Assembly (NCBI GenBank): GCA_038125265.1
Contig: JAYPDM010000003.1
Span: forward strand, 18,500 to 82,499
Direction: 5' to 3'
DNA: 64,000 nt
DNA from: JAURFX01 sp038125265
Lineage (GTDB): Bacteria > Pseudomonadota > Gammaproteobacteria > Steroidobacterales > Rariloculaceae
Below the pieces are notes generated by a model. That model searched no databases, was not told the origin of the DNA, and saw only the letters and a program-made list of their open reading frames with translations. The position numbers and the translations under genes are program-made. Shown piece after piece: positions 1 through 9,478 of the stretch; within the stretch, counting starts at the first letter, position 1; each line of letters opens with the position of its first letter.

Positions 1-261
1 TTTCCTGCTATCAATGCTGAATTTAGTAAAGGGGATGCTTTTATAGTGGTAGAGTCAGTAAAGGCAGCTTCAGATGTTTACAGTCCCATCAGTGGCACGG
101 TCATAGAGATAAATGATGCCCTCAACTCAAATCCAAGTATGGTCAATTCTGACCCGCAGGGTGATGGCTGGTTGTGCATTATTCAATCTGAAAATGCCGA
201 CATGTCAGGACTTATGAATGAGGCTGAATATCAATCACTTTTAGAAACACTGGACCACTGA
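1..261 (+). CDS. gcvH: Glycine cleavage system H protein, 3' part
   Basis: The reading frame is open from base 1, so the gene begins outside the window. The visible part encodes 86 residues. H protein carries the aminomethyl group on a lipoyl arm between the P, T and L proteins of the glycine cleavage complex. The lipoylation motif ESVKAASDVY is present, with the modified Lys codon at 61-63. The C-terminal half (SPISGTVIEIN, then NSDPQGDGWL) matches the family. The stop TGA shares its last A with the ATG of the next gene (TGATG), so translation is probably coupled. gcvT would be expected upstream, outside the window. Confidence 0.95.
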   Translation, partial: FPAINAEFSKGDAFIVVESVKAASDVYSPISGTVIEINDALNSNPSMVNSDPQGDGWLCIIQSENADMSGLMNEAEYQSLLETLDH

Positions 262-1622
262 TGTCATTTATTCCGCATACAAAAGAAGATATCGCAACCA
301 TGCTTGCTGAGATTGGTATCTCAGATATTGAAGCGCTCTACGATGAGATTCCCGATGAGTTCAAGATCGGCACACTTGAGGGAATCCCGAGCGCTGCCAA
401 CGAAATGGAGGTAGTTAGGGAAATTACTGCGCTTGCTGCAAAAGATAAGTTTGGCTTAAATTTTATTGGAGCAGGGGCTTATGAACACTTCATACCCTCT
501 GTAGTATGGGAGCTCACAACTCGAGGAGAGTTTTATACCGCTTATACCCCTTATCAAGCCGAGGCAAGCCAAGGAACTCTTCAATTGATTTATGAGTATC
601 AAAGCATGATGTCGAACCTTATGGCACATGATATCTCTAATGCTTCTCTTTATGACGGTGCCTCAGCACTTGCCGAGGCAATTCTTATGGCGATAAGGGT
701 CAATCGCACTAAGGACAGTAAAAAAATTATCATGCCAAGAAATTTACACCCATCCTATAAGGCGGTAGCGGAGAGCATTACTACTAAGCAGGGTGTTGAG
801 CTCATAGATATTGAATTTAATCCTGCAGATGGACTGATTAATACACAAGACCTTGATAGCCATAGTGATGCGACAGCACTCGTTATTCAAAATCCAAACT
901 TTTTTGGTTCCTTAGAGAATGTTGATGGGCTCACTGACTGGGCACATAGCCAGAATATTATCGTGATTGCAGTGGTCAATCCCATAGCCATGGCGCTTCT
1001 GAAGCCACCTGGCATGTGGGGCGAGAGGGGGGCTGATATAGCTTGTGGAGAAGGGCAACCATTGGGTGTGCCGTTGAGCTCTGGTGGCCCGTATTATGGG
1101 TTCATGACCACCAGAGGTGAATTCTCGCGCCAATTGCCTGGACGCATTGTGGGTAAAACGCTTGACAGTAATGGTAATGAGGGCTTTGTGTTAACCCTTC
1201 AGGCTAGAGAGCAGCATATCCGAAGATCCAAGGCAACCTCCAATATATGTACCAATCAAGGGCTGATGGTGACAGCTTCAACAATGTACATGTCCCTCTA
1301 TGGTGAGCAGGGCCTGGTTGATGTCGCTAAATCTTGTCATAGCAAGTTAAATGAATTTATAACTGCAATTAAAAACTTAAAGGGAATAGAAGTATTATTC
1401 GATTCCGAGAGATTTCATGAGGTAGCAATTTGCATGCCAAAGAGCTCAAAAAAAATCATTGAATATATGGAGAGTCATGGCATTTCACCAGGCCTTGACT
1501 TGTCCCTCTATTTTCCAGAGCTAGAGAATACCGTCCTAGCGTGCGTTACAGAGGTAAAAACTACAGAGGATATTCAAGCATATGTAAGTCTGCTTGAGGA
1601 GGCATTGGAGGTTATTGAATGA
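261..1622 (+). CDS. gcvPA: Glycine dehydrogenase (decarboxylating) subunit 1
   Basis: The 453-residue product is the non-lysine half of the two-subunit P protein, which decarboxylates glycine and passes the aminomethyl group to lipoyl-GcvH. Length and sequence fit the family: FIPHTKEDIATML at the N terminus, then GAGAYEHFIPSVV, YTPYQAEASQGTLQ and the RREQHIRRxKATSNICTNQ-type segment near residue 325. The start ATG overlaps the gcvH stop by one base, and the end overlaps gcvPB by four bases (ATGA). The split PA/PB form, rather than a single gcvP of about 950 residues, is common in many bacteria but is not the E. coli arrangement. Confidence 0.95.
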   Translation: MSFIPHTKEDIATMLAEIGISDIEALYDEIPDEFKIGTLEGIPSAANEMEVVREITALAAKDKFGLNFIGAGAYEHFIPSVVWELTTRGEFYTAYTPYQAEASQGTLQLIYEYQSMMSNLMAHDISNASLYDGASALAEAILMAIRVNRTKDSKKIIMPRNLHPSYKAVAESITTKQGVELIDIEFNPADGLINTQDLDSHSDATALVIQNPNFFGSLENVDGLTDWAHSQNIIVIAVVNPIAMALLKPPGMWGERGADIACGEGQPLGVPLSSGGPYYGFMTTRGEFSRQLPGRIVGKTLDSNGNEGFVLTLQAREQHIRRSKATSNICTNQGLMVTASTMYMSLYGEQGLVDVAKSCHSKLNEFITAIKNLKGIEVLFDSERFHEVAICMPKSSKKIIEYMESHGISPGLDLSLYFPELENTVLACVTEVKTTEDIQAYVSLLEEALEVIE

Positions 1623-3067
1623 AAGAGCAATTAATTTTTCAGCAAAGCAAAAAGGGCAGAAGGGTTAACAGTCTAAAGCTAGATATCGGCGATTCTTTTA
1701 GTATTTCAAAAGACAAGCTCAGAGAGACTCCTCTTGGATTTGCAGAGGTCTCTGAGTTGCAAGTCGTAAGGCATTTTACAAGGCTTTCACAGCAAAACTT
1801 TTCGATTGATACGAACTTTTATCCGCTCGGCTCATGCACCATGAAATACAACCCAAGAGCTTGCAACAAACTTGCATTAAATCCTGATTTTCTCTCCCGT
1901 CATCCGTACCGAGGAGAGACCAATTCGCAGGGTGTCTTGGAGTGTCTTTATAACTTGCAAAGTATTCTTGAGGTTGTGACCGGGATGGATCAAGTCTCTC
2001 TTACCCCAATGGCGGGCGCTCAGGGCGAGTTAGCCGGTGTCGCAATGATTCTTGCCTATCATAAGAAAAGAGGCGAAACACATAGAAACGAAATCATCGT
2101 GCCAGACGGAGCTCATGGAACCAATCCTGCAACAGCGATCATGTGTGGTTGTAAGGTTATTGAATTGCCTACTGATAAGAATGGAAACCTTGACATTGCT
2201 TTGCTAAAAGACGCTGTTGGTCCAAATACCGCAGGCATCATGCTTACGAACCCATCAACGCTTGGCACTTTTGAGCAAGGAATCGGGGAGATTTCAAGCA
2301 TTGTTCATGATGCTGGGGGGCTGATGTATTATGACGGTGCAAACTTAAATGCCATCCTAGGTAAGGTGCTTCCTGCAAGCATGGGGTTTGATGTCATGCA
2401 CATAAACCTACACAAAACGTTTGCAACACCTCACGGAGGCGGAGGTCCTGGCTCAGGTGCGGTTGCGGTCAATGAGAAACTCAAACCTTTTATTCCATTA
2501 CCCGTTGTGACAAAAACTGATGATAAATACAGATGGGCAAACACAGATGACTTTCCTGATAGCATTGGCAAATTATCCGCATTTATGGGAAATGTTGGGG
2601 TGCTATTAAGGGCATATGTGTATGCAAGAATGCTCGGCGGAGAAGGCATGACCGAGGTCTCGAACTTTTCCACGCTAAATGCTAATTACCTGATGAAAAA
2701 ATTACAAAAGAATGGCTTTAAATTAGCTTATCCAGGTAGACGAGCCTCTCATGAATTTGCTATTTCGTTGAAAGAGATCACTAAGGAGACCGGAGCTACC
2801 GCTATGGATGTTGCCAAAGCACTTTTGGACTATGGTTTTCATGCACCCACAACTTACTTCCCTTTATTGATACCCGAGTGTCTACTGATTGAGCCTACAG
2901 AGACAGAATCTAAAGAGACCCTTGATGCCTTTGTTGATGCAATGACGGATATTAAAGCCCGCTTTGTCTCTGATATCGATGGTATTAAGTCGAGTCCAAA
3001 TACCCTTGCCCTTACAAGGCTTGATGACGTCAAAGCAGTTAAGGAGCTTAACGTTAGATTCGGTTAA
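1619..3067 (+). CDS. gcvPB: Glycine dehydrogenase (decarboxylating) subunit 2
   Basis: This 482-residue protein is the PLP-binding half of P protein. The Schiff-base lysine is Lys266 in the motif HINLHKTFATPHGGGG. Other family blocks are FYPLGSCTMKYNP near residue 70 and PDGAHGTNPAT near 165. It overlaps gcvPA by ATGA and is the last gene of the gcvH-gcvPA-gcvPB run. The next gene starts 9 bases downstream on the same strand, so it may be read through from the gcv promoter, but it has no obvious functional link. Confidence 0.95.
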   Translation: MKEQLIFQQSKKGRRVNSLKLDIGDSFSISKDKLRETPLGFAEVSELQVVRHFTRLSQQNFSIDTNFYPLGSCTMKYNPRACNKLALNPDFLSRHPYRGETNSQGVLECLYNLQSILEVVTGMDQVSLTPMAGAQGELAGVAMILAYHKKRGETHRNEIIVPDGAHGTNPATAIMCGCKVIELPTDKNGNLDIALLKDAVGPNTAGIMLTNPSTLGTFEQGIGEISSIVHDAGGLMYYDGANLNAILGKVLPASMGFDVMHINLHKTFATPHGGGGPGSGAVAVNEKLKPFIPLPVVTKTDDKYRWANTDDFPDSIGKLSAFMGNVGVLLRAYVYARMLGGEGMTEVSNFSTLNANYLMKKLQKNGFKLAYPGRRASHEFAISLKEITKETGATAMDVAKALLDYGFHAPTTYFPLLIPECLLIEPTETESKETLDAFVDAMTDIKARFVSDIDGIKSSPNTLALTRLDDVKAVKELNVRFG

Positions 3068-3076
3068 ACTAATTCA

Positions 3077-5857
3077 ATGAAGAAAATTATTTTCGCTTCT
3101 CTCCTATTATTAGGATCGGTCAGTTATGCGCAGGGTCCTTTAAATTGGTCAGAGACTATCAATCAAGTGGCTCCAAGCATTGTCTCTATCCAGTTTGATA
3201 TTCCGTTAGCCTTTGACAGCGAACAGAGAAACTCATCTCAGGCAACGGGGTTTATTGTTGATGCTGATAGGGGAATCATCCTATCAAACCGACACGTCGT
3301 TAATCCCGGACCTATTGATGCTAAGGCAATATTCATCAATAGAGAGGAAGTGAGCCTCAAGGCTATTTATATTGACCCAATTCATGATTTTGGTTTTTTT
3401 CAGTATGACCCAGATGACCTAGAATTTATTTCACCCCTCTCATTGAACTTATCGCTTGAAGGACTCCAGGTAGGAACTGAGATACGTGTCATTGGAAATG
3501 ATGCGGGCGAACAGCTCTCTATACTAAGCGGTACGATTGCCCGATTAGATCGCGAGGCACCTAATTATGGAAGGGGCAATTATAATGATTTTAATACTTA
3601 CTATATTCAGGCGGCGACAAATACCTCCGGTGGCTCCTCTGGTTCACCTGTCATCAATATTTATGGCGATGTGGTTGCCCTGAATGCCGGCGCATCAGCC
3701 CAAGCAGCATCAAGCTTTTTTTTACCGCTCCCGGCGATAAATAATGCGTTAGAAAATATTCAACAAGGATCAATCATACAAAGAGGGGGGCTTCTCACGG
3801 AATTTAGCCAAAGCTCATTTGCGGATTTAAGGCGAGAAGGCTTTCCGCTCGAGCTTGAGAGGCAGTACAGAGATACTGACCAAACCATGAATGGCTTGCT
3901 GGTTGTAAATTCTACTTTAGTTGATAGCCTTCAAGTCGGCGATGTACTGCTGACATTAAATGATTATTTGGTAAAAGACTACTTAGATCTTGAGATTCTT
4001 CTGAACAGAAATGTAGATGCTGAGGTAAATTTGAGGGTCTTTAGGGATGGAGAAATTAGCAACATCACCTCAGTTGTTTTTGATCTTCACTCTACAATTC
4101 CTGACCAATTAATCAAGCTTTCTGGTGGCGTTCTCCATGAAACCTCCTATCAGATGCAAAGGCATTATGGTGAATTAATTCAAGGTATCTACATTGCCAA
4201 TACGGGCTATATCTTTGATTCTGCTGCTATCCCAAATCAGAGCGTTATTGTATCGATTAATGGAGAGGAGACGCCAACGCTCGAGTCTTTTCTGAATGTA
4301 TTTTCTAGGCTACCTGAAAGGGAAAGGGTAAATATTGGCTACAGGCACCTAAGCCAGCCCAATGCGGTTCAACAAAGGTTGATTACAAAAATCACAGCAT
4401 GGCATGACTTTCAGTTATGTGAGAAGCAGCCTAGCTACGAGTGGATATGTAACGACTATTCAACAAACCGTGACGAAAAGGTCTTTGCCCCATTTGATAT
4501 GAATTTTGCCACGTATTCTGATGAGACGCTCAATCGATTACAAAGATCGTTGGTGATGGTAAATTTTGATCTCCCTATCGGCGTATTTGGAATTAATGAA
4601 CGACATTACTACGGCACAGGTGTGATCATAGGAAGCGATACAGATAAATTCTATGTGGCTGTAGATCAAAATACGGTACCTACTTCATTGGGTGATATTC
4701 GGGTAACCATTGGGGGGACACTTGAAATACCAGCAAGGCCCGAGTTCATTCATCCTTACCATAATTTAGCAATCATCTCTTTTGAGCGAGAGCATATTGG
4801 CAGTACCGCGGTAGAAGCAATTACCCTTAATACAGAAATCCTTGAACCTGGTGAGGAGGTAAATCTTGTAGGATTAAGATTTGACCATCAAATTGAAGCC
4901 CAAACGGCAAGGGTAGCTCAGATTGAATCCATGAATTTTGGCTCAGGCAGGACACTAAGATTGAGAGAAATGAATCTGGATGTGATTGATTTAGATAACG
5001 CCCCAAATAACCTTGATGGCGTTATTTTAGATTTATCTGGTAGTGTAAGGGCGCTCTGGTCAAGCTTTCCAATGGGCACCGGGAATAATTTCAGGCAGGT
5101 CAATCGAGGTATCCCAAGTAGATTTATCGAGCAGTCATTGATCAGTTTTCAGAATTTAGAACCTTTATATTCTCTAGATATTGAACTTGAAAAAGTCTCC
5201 TACGCTCTGGCAAGAAATTATGGTTTGAGCGATGACAGGATCAATGAGTTTTTAAGTTCATTTAGCAACGATCGACAACTGCTCATGGTTAAAAGTATTG
5301 CTACAAAAGATGAGGTCATTTCAGAGGATCAATTTTTCAGAAATGGCGATATTGTGATATCGCTAGGTGGACAATTGGTCAACAGCTTTAATCTATTTGA
5401 GGAATTATCTCAGAGGGATGAAATTGAAGTTGTAGTGCTTAGAAATGGTAATGAAATTACTTTTAATGCTTCACCTGCGGCCTATTATGGAGACGATTTT
5501 CAGCATGCCATCTCATGGAATGGCTTAATCTTGCAAAACATTTCACGAGCCTTAAGATTTTCAATCGAAAGCCCTTACGAGGGTGTTATGGTTAGCTTTA
5601 CCTCGTTTGGATCGCCAGGAGCAAGATCAAGTATATTTCCTGGCGTTAGAATTATCGCGATAGAAAATCAACAGATTAATAGCTTAGATGATTTTATAGG
5701 TGCGCTTGAATCTCAAGGAGAAAAGCAGAGCTTACGCATCACGCTTCTGGATCAAAATGATAGAAGATTTAATACCACGATCCAGTCGGAAAGTGTTTAT
5801 TGGCCTTCCACACAGTACACTTATGACCCAGAATCTAATCAGTGGATTATTGGATAA
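3077..5857 (+). CDS. Exported tandem HtrA-type serine protease with PDZ domains
   Basis: The 926-residue protein begins with a signal peptide (KKIIFASLLLLGSVSYAQG), so it acts in the periplasm. The first trypsin-like domain (about 25-235) has an intact triad: His73 in LSNRHVV, Asp104 in DPIHDFGF and Ser188 in GGSSGSPV. PDZ-like segments follow (about 240-450). A second protease-like domain (about 500-720) starts with YYGTGVIIGSD, but the histidine position reads VAVDQNTV and no GxSG serine motif is visible, so it looks inactive. PDZ-like segments end the protein. This layout resembles the fungal Nma111/Ynm3 double-HtrA family more than DegP (about 475 residues). Substrates are unknown. It is convergent with the next gene, 2 bases apart. 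Confidence 0.85.
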   Translation: MKKIIFASLLLLGSVSYAQGPLNWSETINQVAPSIVSIQFDIPLAFDSEQRNSSQATGFIVDADRGIILSNRHVVNPGPIDAKAIFINREEVSLKAIYIDPIHDFGFFQYDPDDLEFISPLSLNLSLEGLQVGTEIRVIGNDAGEQLSILSGTIARLDREAPNYGRGNYNDFNTYYIQAATNTSGGSSGSPVINIYGDVVALNAGASAQAASSFFLPLPAINNALENIQQGSIIQRGGLLTEFSQSSFADLRREGFPLELERQYRDTDQTMNGLLVVNSTLVDSLQVGDVLLTLNDYLVKDYLDLEILLNRNVDAEVNLRVFRDGEISNITSVVFDLHSTIPDQLIKLSGGVLHETSYQMQRHYGELIQGIYIANTGYIFDSAAIPNQSVIVSINGEETPTLESFLNVFSRLPERERVNIGYRHLSQPNAVQQRLITKITAWHDFQLCEKQPSYEWICNDYSTNRDEKVFAPFDMNFATYSDETLNRLQRSLVMVNFDLPIGVFGINERHYYGTGVIIGSDTDKFYVAVDQNTVPTSLGDIRVTIGGTLEIPARPEFIHPYHNLAIISFEREHIGSTAVEAITLNTEILEPGEEVNLVGLRFDHQIEAQTARVAQIESMNFGSGRTLRLREMNLDVIDLDNAPNNLDGVILDLSGSVRALWSSFPMGTGNNFRQVNRGIPSRFIEQSLISFQNLEPLYSLDIELEKVSYALARNYGLSDDRINEFLSSFSNDRQLLMVKSIATKDEVISEDQFFRNGDIVISLGGQLVNSFNLFEELSQRDEIEVVVLRNGNEITFNASPAAYYGDDFQHAISWNGLILQNISRALRFSIESPYEGVMVSFTSFGSPGARSSIFPGVRIIAIENQQINSLDDFIGALESQGEKQSLRITLLDQNDRRFNTTIQSESVYWPSTQYTYDPESNQWIIG

Positions 5858-5859
5858 AC

Positions 5860-7845
5860 TTAAATCTGTTTAAATACTTCTTCCAGGTCTTGAAAGGGGT
5901 TGCTGCAATAACCTCTCCCACAAACAAAGATATTATTTTTATTTTTGTTATCTAATTTATCTTGAAAGAGCTTATGAGAGGTATTGTTTGGTAAATTAAA
6001 TGCAAATAGATGTGGATTAAATTGACTATATATCTTCTTGTTCCAAAGCTGATCGTCTCTTTCATCGCTAAAAAATATGATGCTTTTTGCATGGGTGTAG
6101 AAGTTTGCAGCTAAAAAAAGCATCGAACAAGATTGGGGAGTCTTAGAAATCACTTCAGACTGAATTTGAATTGCACGCTCTGCAATTTCAAGATACTGGC
6201 TGTTAGCAGCAATGATACCTAGCTTTGTAAGGACGATAATAGCAATGGCATAGCCACTGGGTGTGGACTCATCAAATACTATCTTTGGATTGAATAATAA
6301 TTTATCTCGATCTCTATAATTAAACCAAAAGCCCTCTTTATGATCCCAAAAAAGATCGATCATCGTATTTGTAAGCTCTAGGGTTAAAGAATAAAGCTCA
6401 TCATCCCATCTGTATTCAAGGTACTCAATAAGGCCATCGATCAAAAAAGCATAATCATCTATGAAAATATGCTTATCATTGTTAGTAAGACATAAATTAT
6501 CTTTATCTAATTGCGATAAGTTGTCTTTCAATATGCTTTCAATTAGATTCTCAGAAAGAAGACTGAAGCGATCCTCTTGAAAGATTTTTGCTGCTTTAGA
6601 GATTGCCTTTAACGCCATACCATTCCAAGAAAGAATGATATTTGTATTCTTTGTTGGGTAGAATTTATTTGACCATCTGTAATCATCAAGCTTTTTAAAT
6701 ATGCTTCCTAGACCCTTTCTATCTTTCTCTGAAAGGTGATTGCCCATCTCAATTGGAAAATATTGATCCTCATTTTCTATCTGTAAGCTTTGACATTGAA
6801 GGTGAAAGGTATTCAATTCATCAGTGGTTAGAATTTGTTTTAGCTCATCCATTGAAAATGTGTAATAGCCACCCTCTATACCGTTACTATCAGCATCAAT
6901 GGATGAATAATATTTTCCATCTTCGGTTTTTAGTTCTTTCTCAAGCCACTTAATTGCAGAAAAAATTTTATCCTTAATAAGAGGATCATTTCCTATGACC
7001 CATGCGTCACAGAGCGCATCAAGAATTAAAGCGTTGTCATAGAGCATTTTCTCAAAATGAGGAATCTGCCATTTAGGATCGACACAGTATCTAAAAAAAC
7101 CACCTGAGATGCAGTCATTGAGTCCTTTTGAGCAAATACTATGAATGGTCTCTTTGTTTTTTCTTAGGACGTTTTCGCTGATCTCAGAATTTTCATGATA
7201 AATGCGGCCTAAATAGAAATTTAATTTAAGTTTAGCCGTTTGCGGAAATTTAGTTTGTGATCCATAGCCACCATTCTGCTCGTCATAGATCCTGTCATTC
7301 TGTTCGCAGTATAATTTTGCAATTTCAGATAGGTCTAATTGCTCCTCTTGTTTCTCTTGATAAGAGTTTAAGAGGTTCACTAAATTTGCTTGGCTCTCAC
7401 TAATTTTCTCTAGCCTACCTTTAGTCTCTCTGTCTATAAGTTGAATGAGCTCGAGGAATTTTTCCTTAGGGAAGTAAAGCCCAGAGAAGATTGGCAGTTG
7501 AGTATAGGGATTTATAAAGCTAGAGAGGGGCCATCCTCCTGTCGCCTCAGAGAGTATGTAGTGAGCTGACTGATAAATTGAATCAAGGTCAGGGCGCTCT
7601 TCTCGATCCACCTTAATACATACGTAATTTGCATTAAGATAGTTTGCTACTTCAGTATCCTGAAAGCATTCACGATGCATGACATGACACCAGTGACAGG
7701 CGGCATAACCAATTGAAATAAAAATTATTTTTTGTTCTTTCTTTGCATTTTCTAAGAGCTCATCACTCCATGTTTTCCAGTGTATAGGATCATTGGCATG
7801 CTGCTGCAAATAGACACTGTTCTCTTTTTTTAGTGTGTTAGACAT
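5860..7845 (-). CDS. YyaL/DUF255 thioredoxin-domain protein
   Basis: The 661-residue protein matches the YyaL/SSP411 (spermatogenesis-associated protein 20) family: an N-terminal thioredoxin-like domain followed by a large alpha/alpha-barrel resembling N-acylglucosamine epimerase. The N terminus reads NSVYLQQHANDPIHW and the CxxC is Cys50-His-Trp-Cys53 in AACHWCHVMHRECF, the family signature. The barrel contains KFPQTAKL, FRYCVDPKWQIPHFEKMLYDNA and SWNGMALKA. No signal peptide is visible, so it is probably cytoplasmic. The biochemical function of the family is not established. It is divergent from lgt, with 33 bases between start codons. Confidence 0.9.
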   Translation of the reverse strand: MSNTLKKENSVYLQQHANDPIHWKTWSDELLENAKKEQKIIFISIGYAACHWCHVMHRECFQDTEVANYLNANYVCIKVDREERPDLDSIYQSAHYILSEATGGWPLSSFINPYTQLPIFSGLYFPKEKFLELIQLIDRETKGRLEKISESQANLVNLLNSYQEKQEEQLDLSEIAKLYCEQNDRIYDEQNGGYGSQTKFPQTAKLKLNFYLGRIYHENSEISENVLRKNKETIHSICSKGLNDCISGGFFRYCVDPKWQIPHFEKMLYDNALILDALCDAWVIGNDPLIKDKIFSAIKWLEKELKTEDGKYYSSIDADSNGIEGGYYTFSMDELKQILTTDELNTFHLQCQSLQIENEDQYFPIEMGNHLSEKDRKGLGSIFKKLDDYRWSNKFYPTKNTNIILSWNGMALKAISKAAKIFQEDRFSLLSENLIESILKDNLSQLDKDNLCLTNNDKHIFIDDYAFLIDGLIEYLEYRWDDELYSLTLELTNTMIDLFWDHKEGFWFNYRDRDKLLFNPKIVFDESTPSGYAIAIIVLTKLGIIAANSQYLEIAERAIQIQSEVISKTPQSCSMLFLAANFYTHAKSIIFFSDERDDQLWNKKIYSQFNPHLFAFNLPNNTSHKLFQDKLDNKNKNNIFVCGRGYCSNPFQDLEEVFKQI

Positions 7846-7878
7846 TCGGATACTATAGCAATTCTGATATACAATTTA

Positions 7879-8700
7879 ATGAGCATTATGTTTATTTATC
7901 CAGATATTCCTCCAGCCATTGCGATTAGTATCGGTCCACTCGACATTAGATGGTATGGGCTGATGTATTTGATTGGACTTTTAATTGCTTGGTGGGGCAT
8001 TAAAAATAGTTTTAAGAAAAATGCTCACTTTAATTTGGACCCAAAAGATGCAGAGGATCTCATTTTTTACACTGCTTTTGGCCTCATTTTAGGAGGAAGA
8101 ATTGGCTATATGCTTTTTTATGGCTGGCAAAATCTGATTAATGATCCCCTATCTCTTGTTCGCGTCTGGGAGGGTGGCATGTCTTTTCATGGTGGGCTTC
8201 TTGGAGGATTTTTCGGTATCTATTACTTTGCAAAGGCACACAAGATAGATCTTGGAAACTTGCTTGATGTTATTGTTCCATGGGTCCCCCCAGGTCTTTT
8301 TTTTGGCAGAGTAGGGAACTTTCTCAATGGTGAATTATGGGGGTCAGTGGCCTCTCCAGATATCTGGTGGGCTTTTATTGTACGAGGTGTCCCCAGGCAT
8401 CCTTCGCAGCTGTATGAGGCATTATTTGAGGGTCTTTTGCTATTTATACTGCTCCAGTATTTAAGTCTAAAACCTAAGCCTAAATTCTTCTTATCAGGGG
8501 TATTTTTACTTTCATACGGTGTCGCAAGATTTGCGATAGAGTTTGTCCGACTTCCAGATTTACATATGAATCCTGATGCGGGGGGATACATAGCTTTTAA
8601 TTGGTTAACCATGGGCCAGATTCTGACTGCTCCATTGATCTTAATTGGTATAATCATGATAAGTTTTAGTCTAAAAAAACGCTATGAGACAGTATCTTGA
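7879..8700 (+). CDS. lgt: Prolipoprotein diacylglyceryl transferase
   Basis: This integral membrane enzyme (273 residues) transfers diacylglycerol from phosphatidylglycerol to the lipobox cysteine of prolipoproteins. Several predicted lipoproteins in this window would be its substrates. Family motifs are DIRWYGLMYLIG, GGRIGYMLFYG, GMSFHGGLLGG (His-Gly-Gly-Leu) and FFGRVGNFLNGELWG. A second in-frame ATG lies 9 bases downstream, and the upstream one is chosen by length. The 3' end overlaps thyA by 17 bases; an adjacent lgt-thyA pair is also found in E. coli and many proteobacteria. Confidence 0.96.
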   Translation: MSIMFIYPDIPPAIAISIGPLDIRWYGLMYLIGLLIAWWGIKNSFKKNAHFNLDPKDAEDLIFYTAFGLILGGRIGYMLFYGWQNLINDPLSLVRVWEGGMSFHGGLLGGFFGIYYFAKAHKIDLGNLLDVIVPWVPPGLFFGRVGNFLNGELWGSVASPDIWWAFIVRGVPRHPSQLYEALFEGLLLFILLQYLSLKPKPKFFLSGVFLLSYGVARFAIEFVRLPDLHMNPDAGGYIAFNWLTMGQILTAPLILIGIIMISFSLKKRYETVS

Positions 8701-9478
8701 ATTAATGCAAAAAGTTCTCAACGAGGGTGAGAAAAAAGAGGATAGAACTGGTACAGGCACTTTAAGTCTTTTCGGTCATCAGATGAGGTTTCCTCTTAAG
8801 GACGGCTTTCCATTGGTCACGACTAAACGTGTTCACCTCAAGTCCATTATTTATGAGCTTCTCTGGTTTCTTCAGGGAGATACCAACATCAAATACCTAA
8901 ATGAGCATGGCGTGACCATTTGGGACGAGTGGGCCGATGCCAATGGGGATCTTGGTCCCGTTTATGGTAAGCAATGGAGAAGCTGGAAAACTTCTGATGA
9001 GGACACCATTGATCAGATATCCAATGCTATCGATCAGATAAGAGGCAATCCTGATTCAAGGAGGATCATCGTTAATGCTTGGAATGTTGCTGAGATAGAT
9101 AAAATGGCCTTAGCCCCTTGCCATACCATGTTTCAGTTCTATGTGAGTAATGGGTCTTTATCATTGCAGCTCTATCAGCGCAGTGCGGATATTTTTTTGG
9201 GTGTGCCTTTTAATATAGCTTCCTATGCACTGCTGTTATTAATGGTGGCTCAACAATGCAATTTAAATCCGGGTGACTTTATATGGACCGGCGGTGATTG
9301 CCATCTTTATGTTAACCATTTAGAGCAGGTAAAGACTCAGTTATCTAGGGATCCTCATCCATTACCATCTATGAAGCTGTTGCGAAAGCCCAAATCAATC
9401 TTTGAATACGAATTTGAGGATTTCTTGTTAGAAGATTACCTTCACCATGAGCCTCTGAGAGCACCTGTCGCTGTCTAG
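8684..9478 (+). CDS. thyA: Thymidylate synthase
   Basis: ThyA methylates dUMP to dTMP using methylenetetrahydrofolate. The product is 264 residues, the same length as E. coli ThyA, and the catalytic cysteine falls at the same number, Cys146, in LAPCHTMFQFYV. Other blocks are RTGTGTLSLFG, QWRSW, QLYQRSADIFLGVPFNIASYA and the C-terminal APVAV. It starts inside lgt. Its stop TAG overlaps the stop of convergent apaH in the palindrome CTAG at 9475-9478, leaving no room for a terminator between them. Confidence 0.97.
   Translation: MRQYLELMQKVLNEGEKKEDRTGTGTLSLFGHQMRFPLKDGFPLVTTKRVHLKSIIYELLWFLQGDTNIKYLNEHGVTIWDEWADANGDLGPVYGKQWRSWKTSDEDTIDQISNAIDQIRGNPDSRRIIVNAWNVAEIDKMALAPCHTMFQFYVSNGSLSLQLYQRSADIFLGVPFNIASYALLLLMVAQQCNLNPGDFIWTGGDCHLYVNHLEQVKTQLSRDPHPLPSMKLLRKPKSIFEYEFEDFLLEDYLHHEPLRAPVAV

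Noticed and set aside
8223..8657. A 144-codon open frame antisense to lgt
   Set aside because: It lies entirely inside a strongly recognised lgt gene, has no family-like composition and no ribosome site; a shadow of the real gene.
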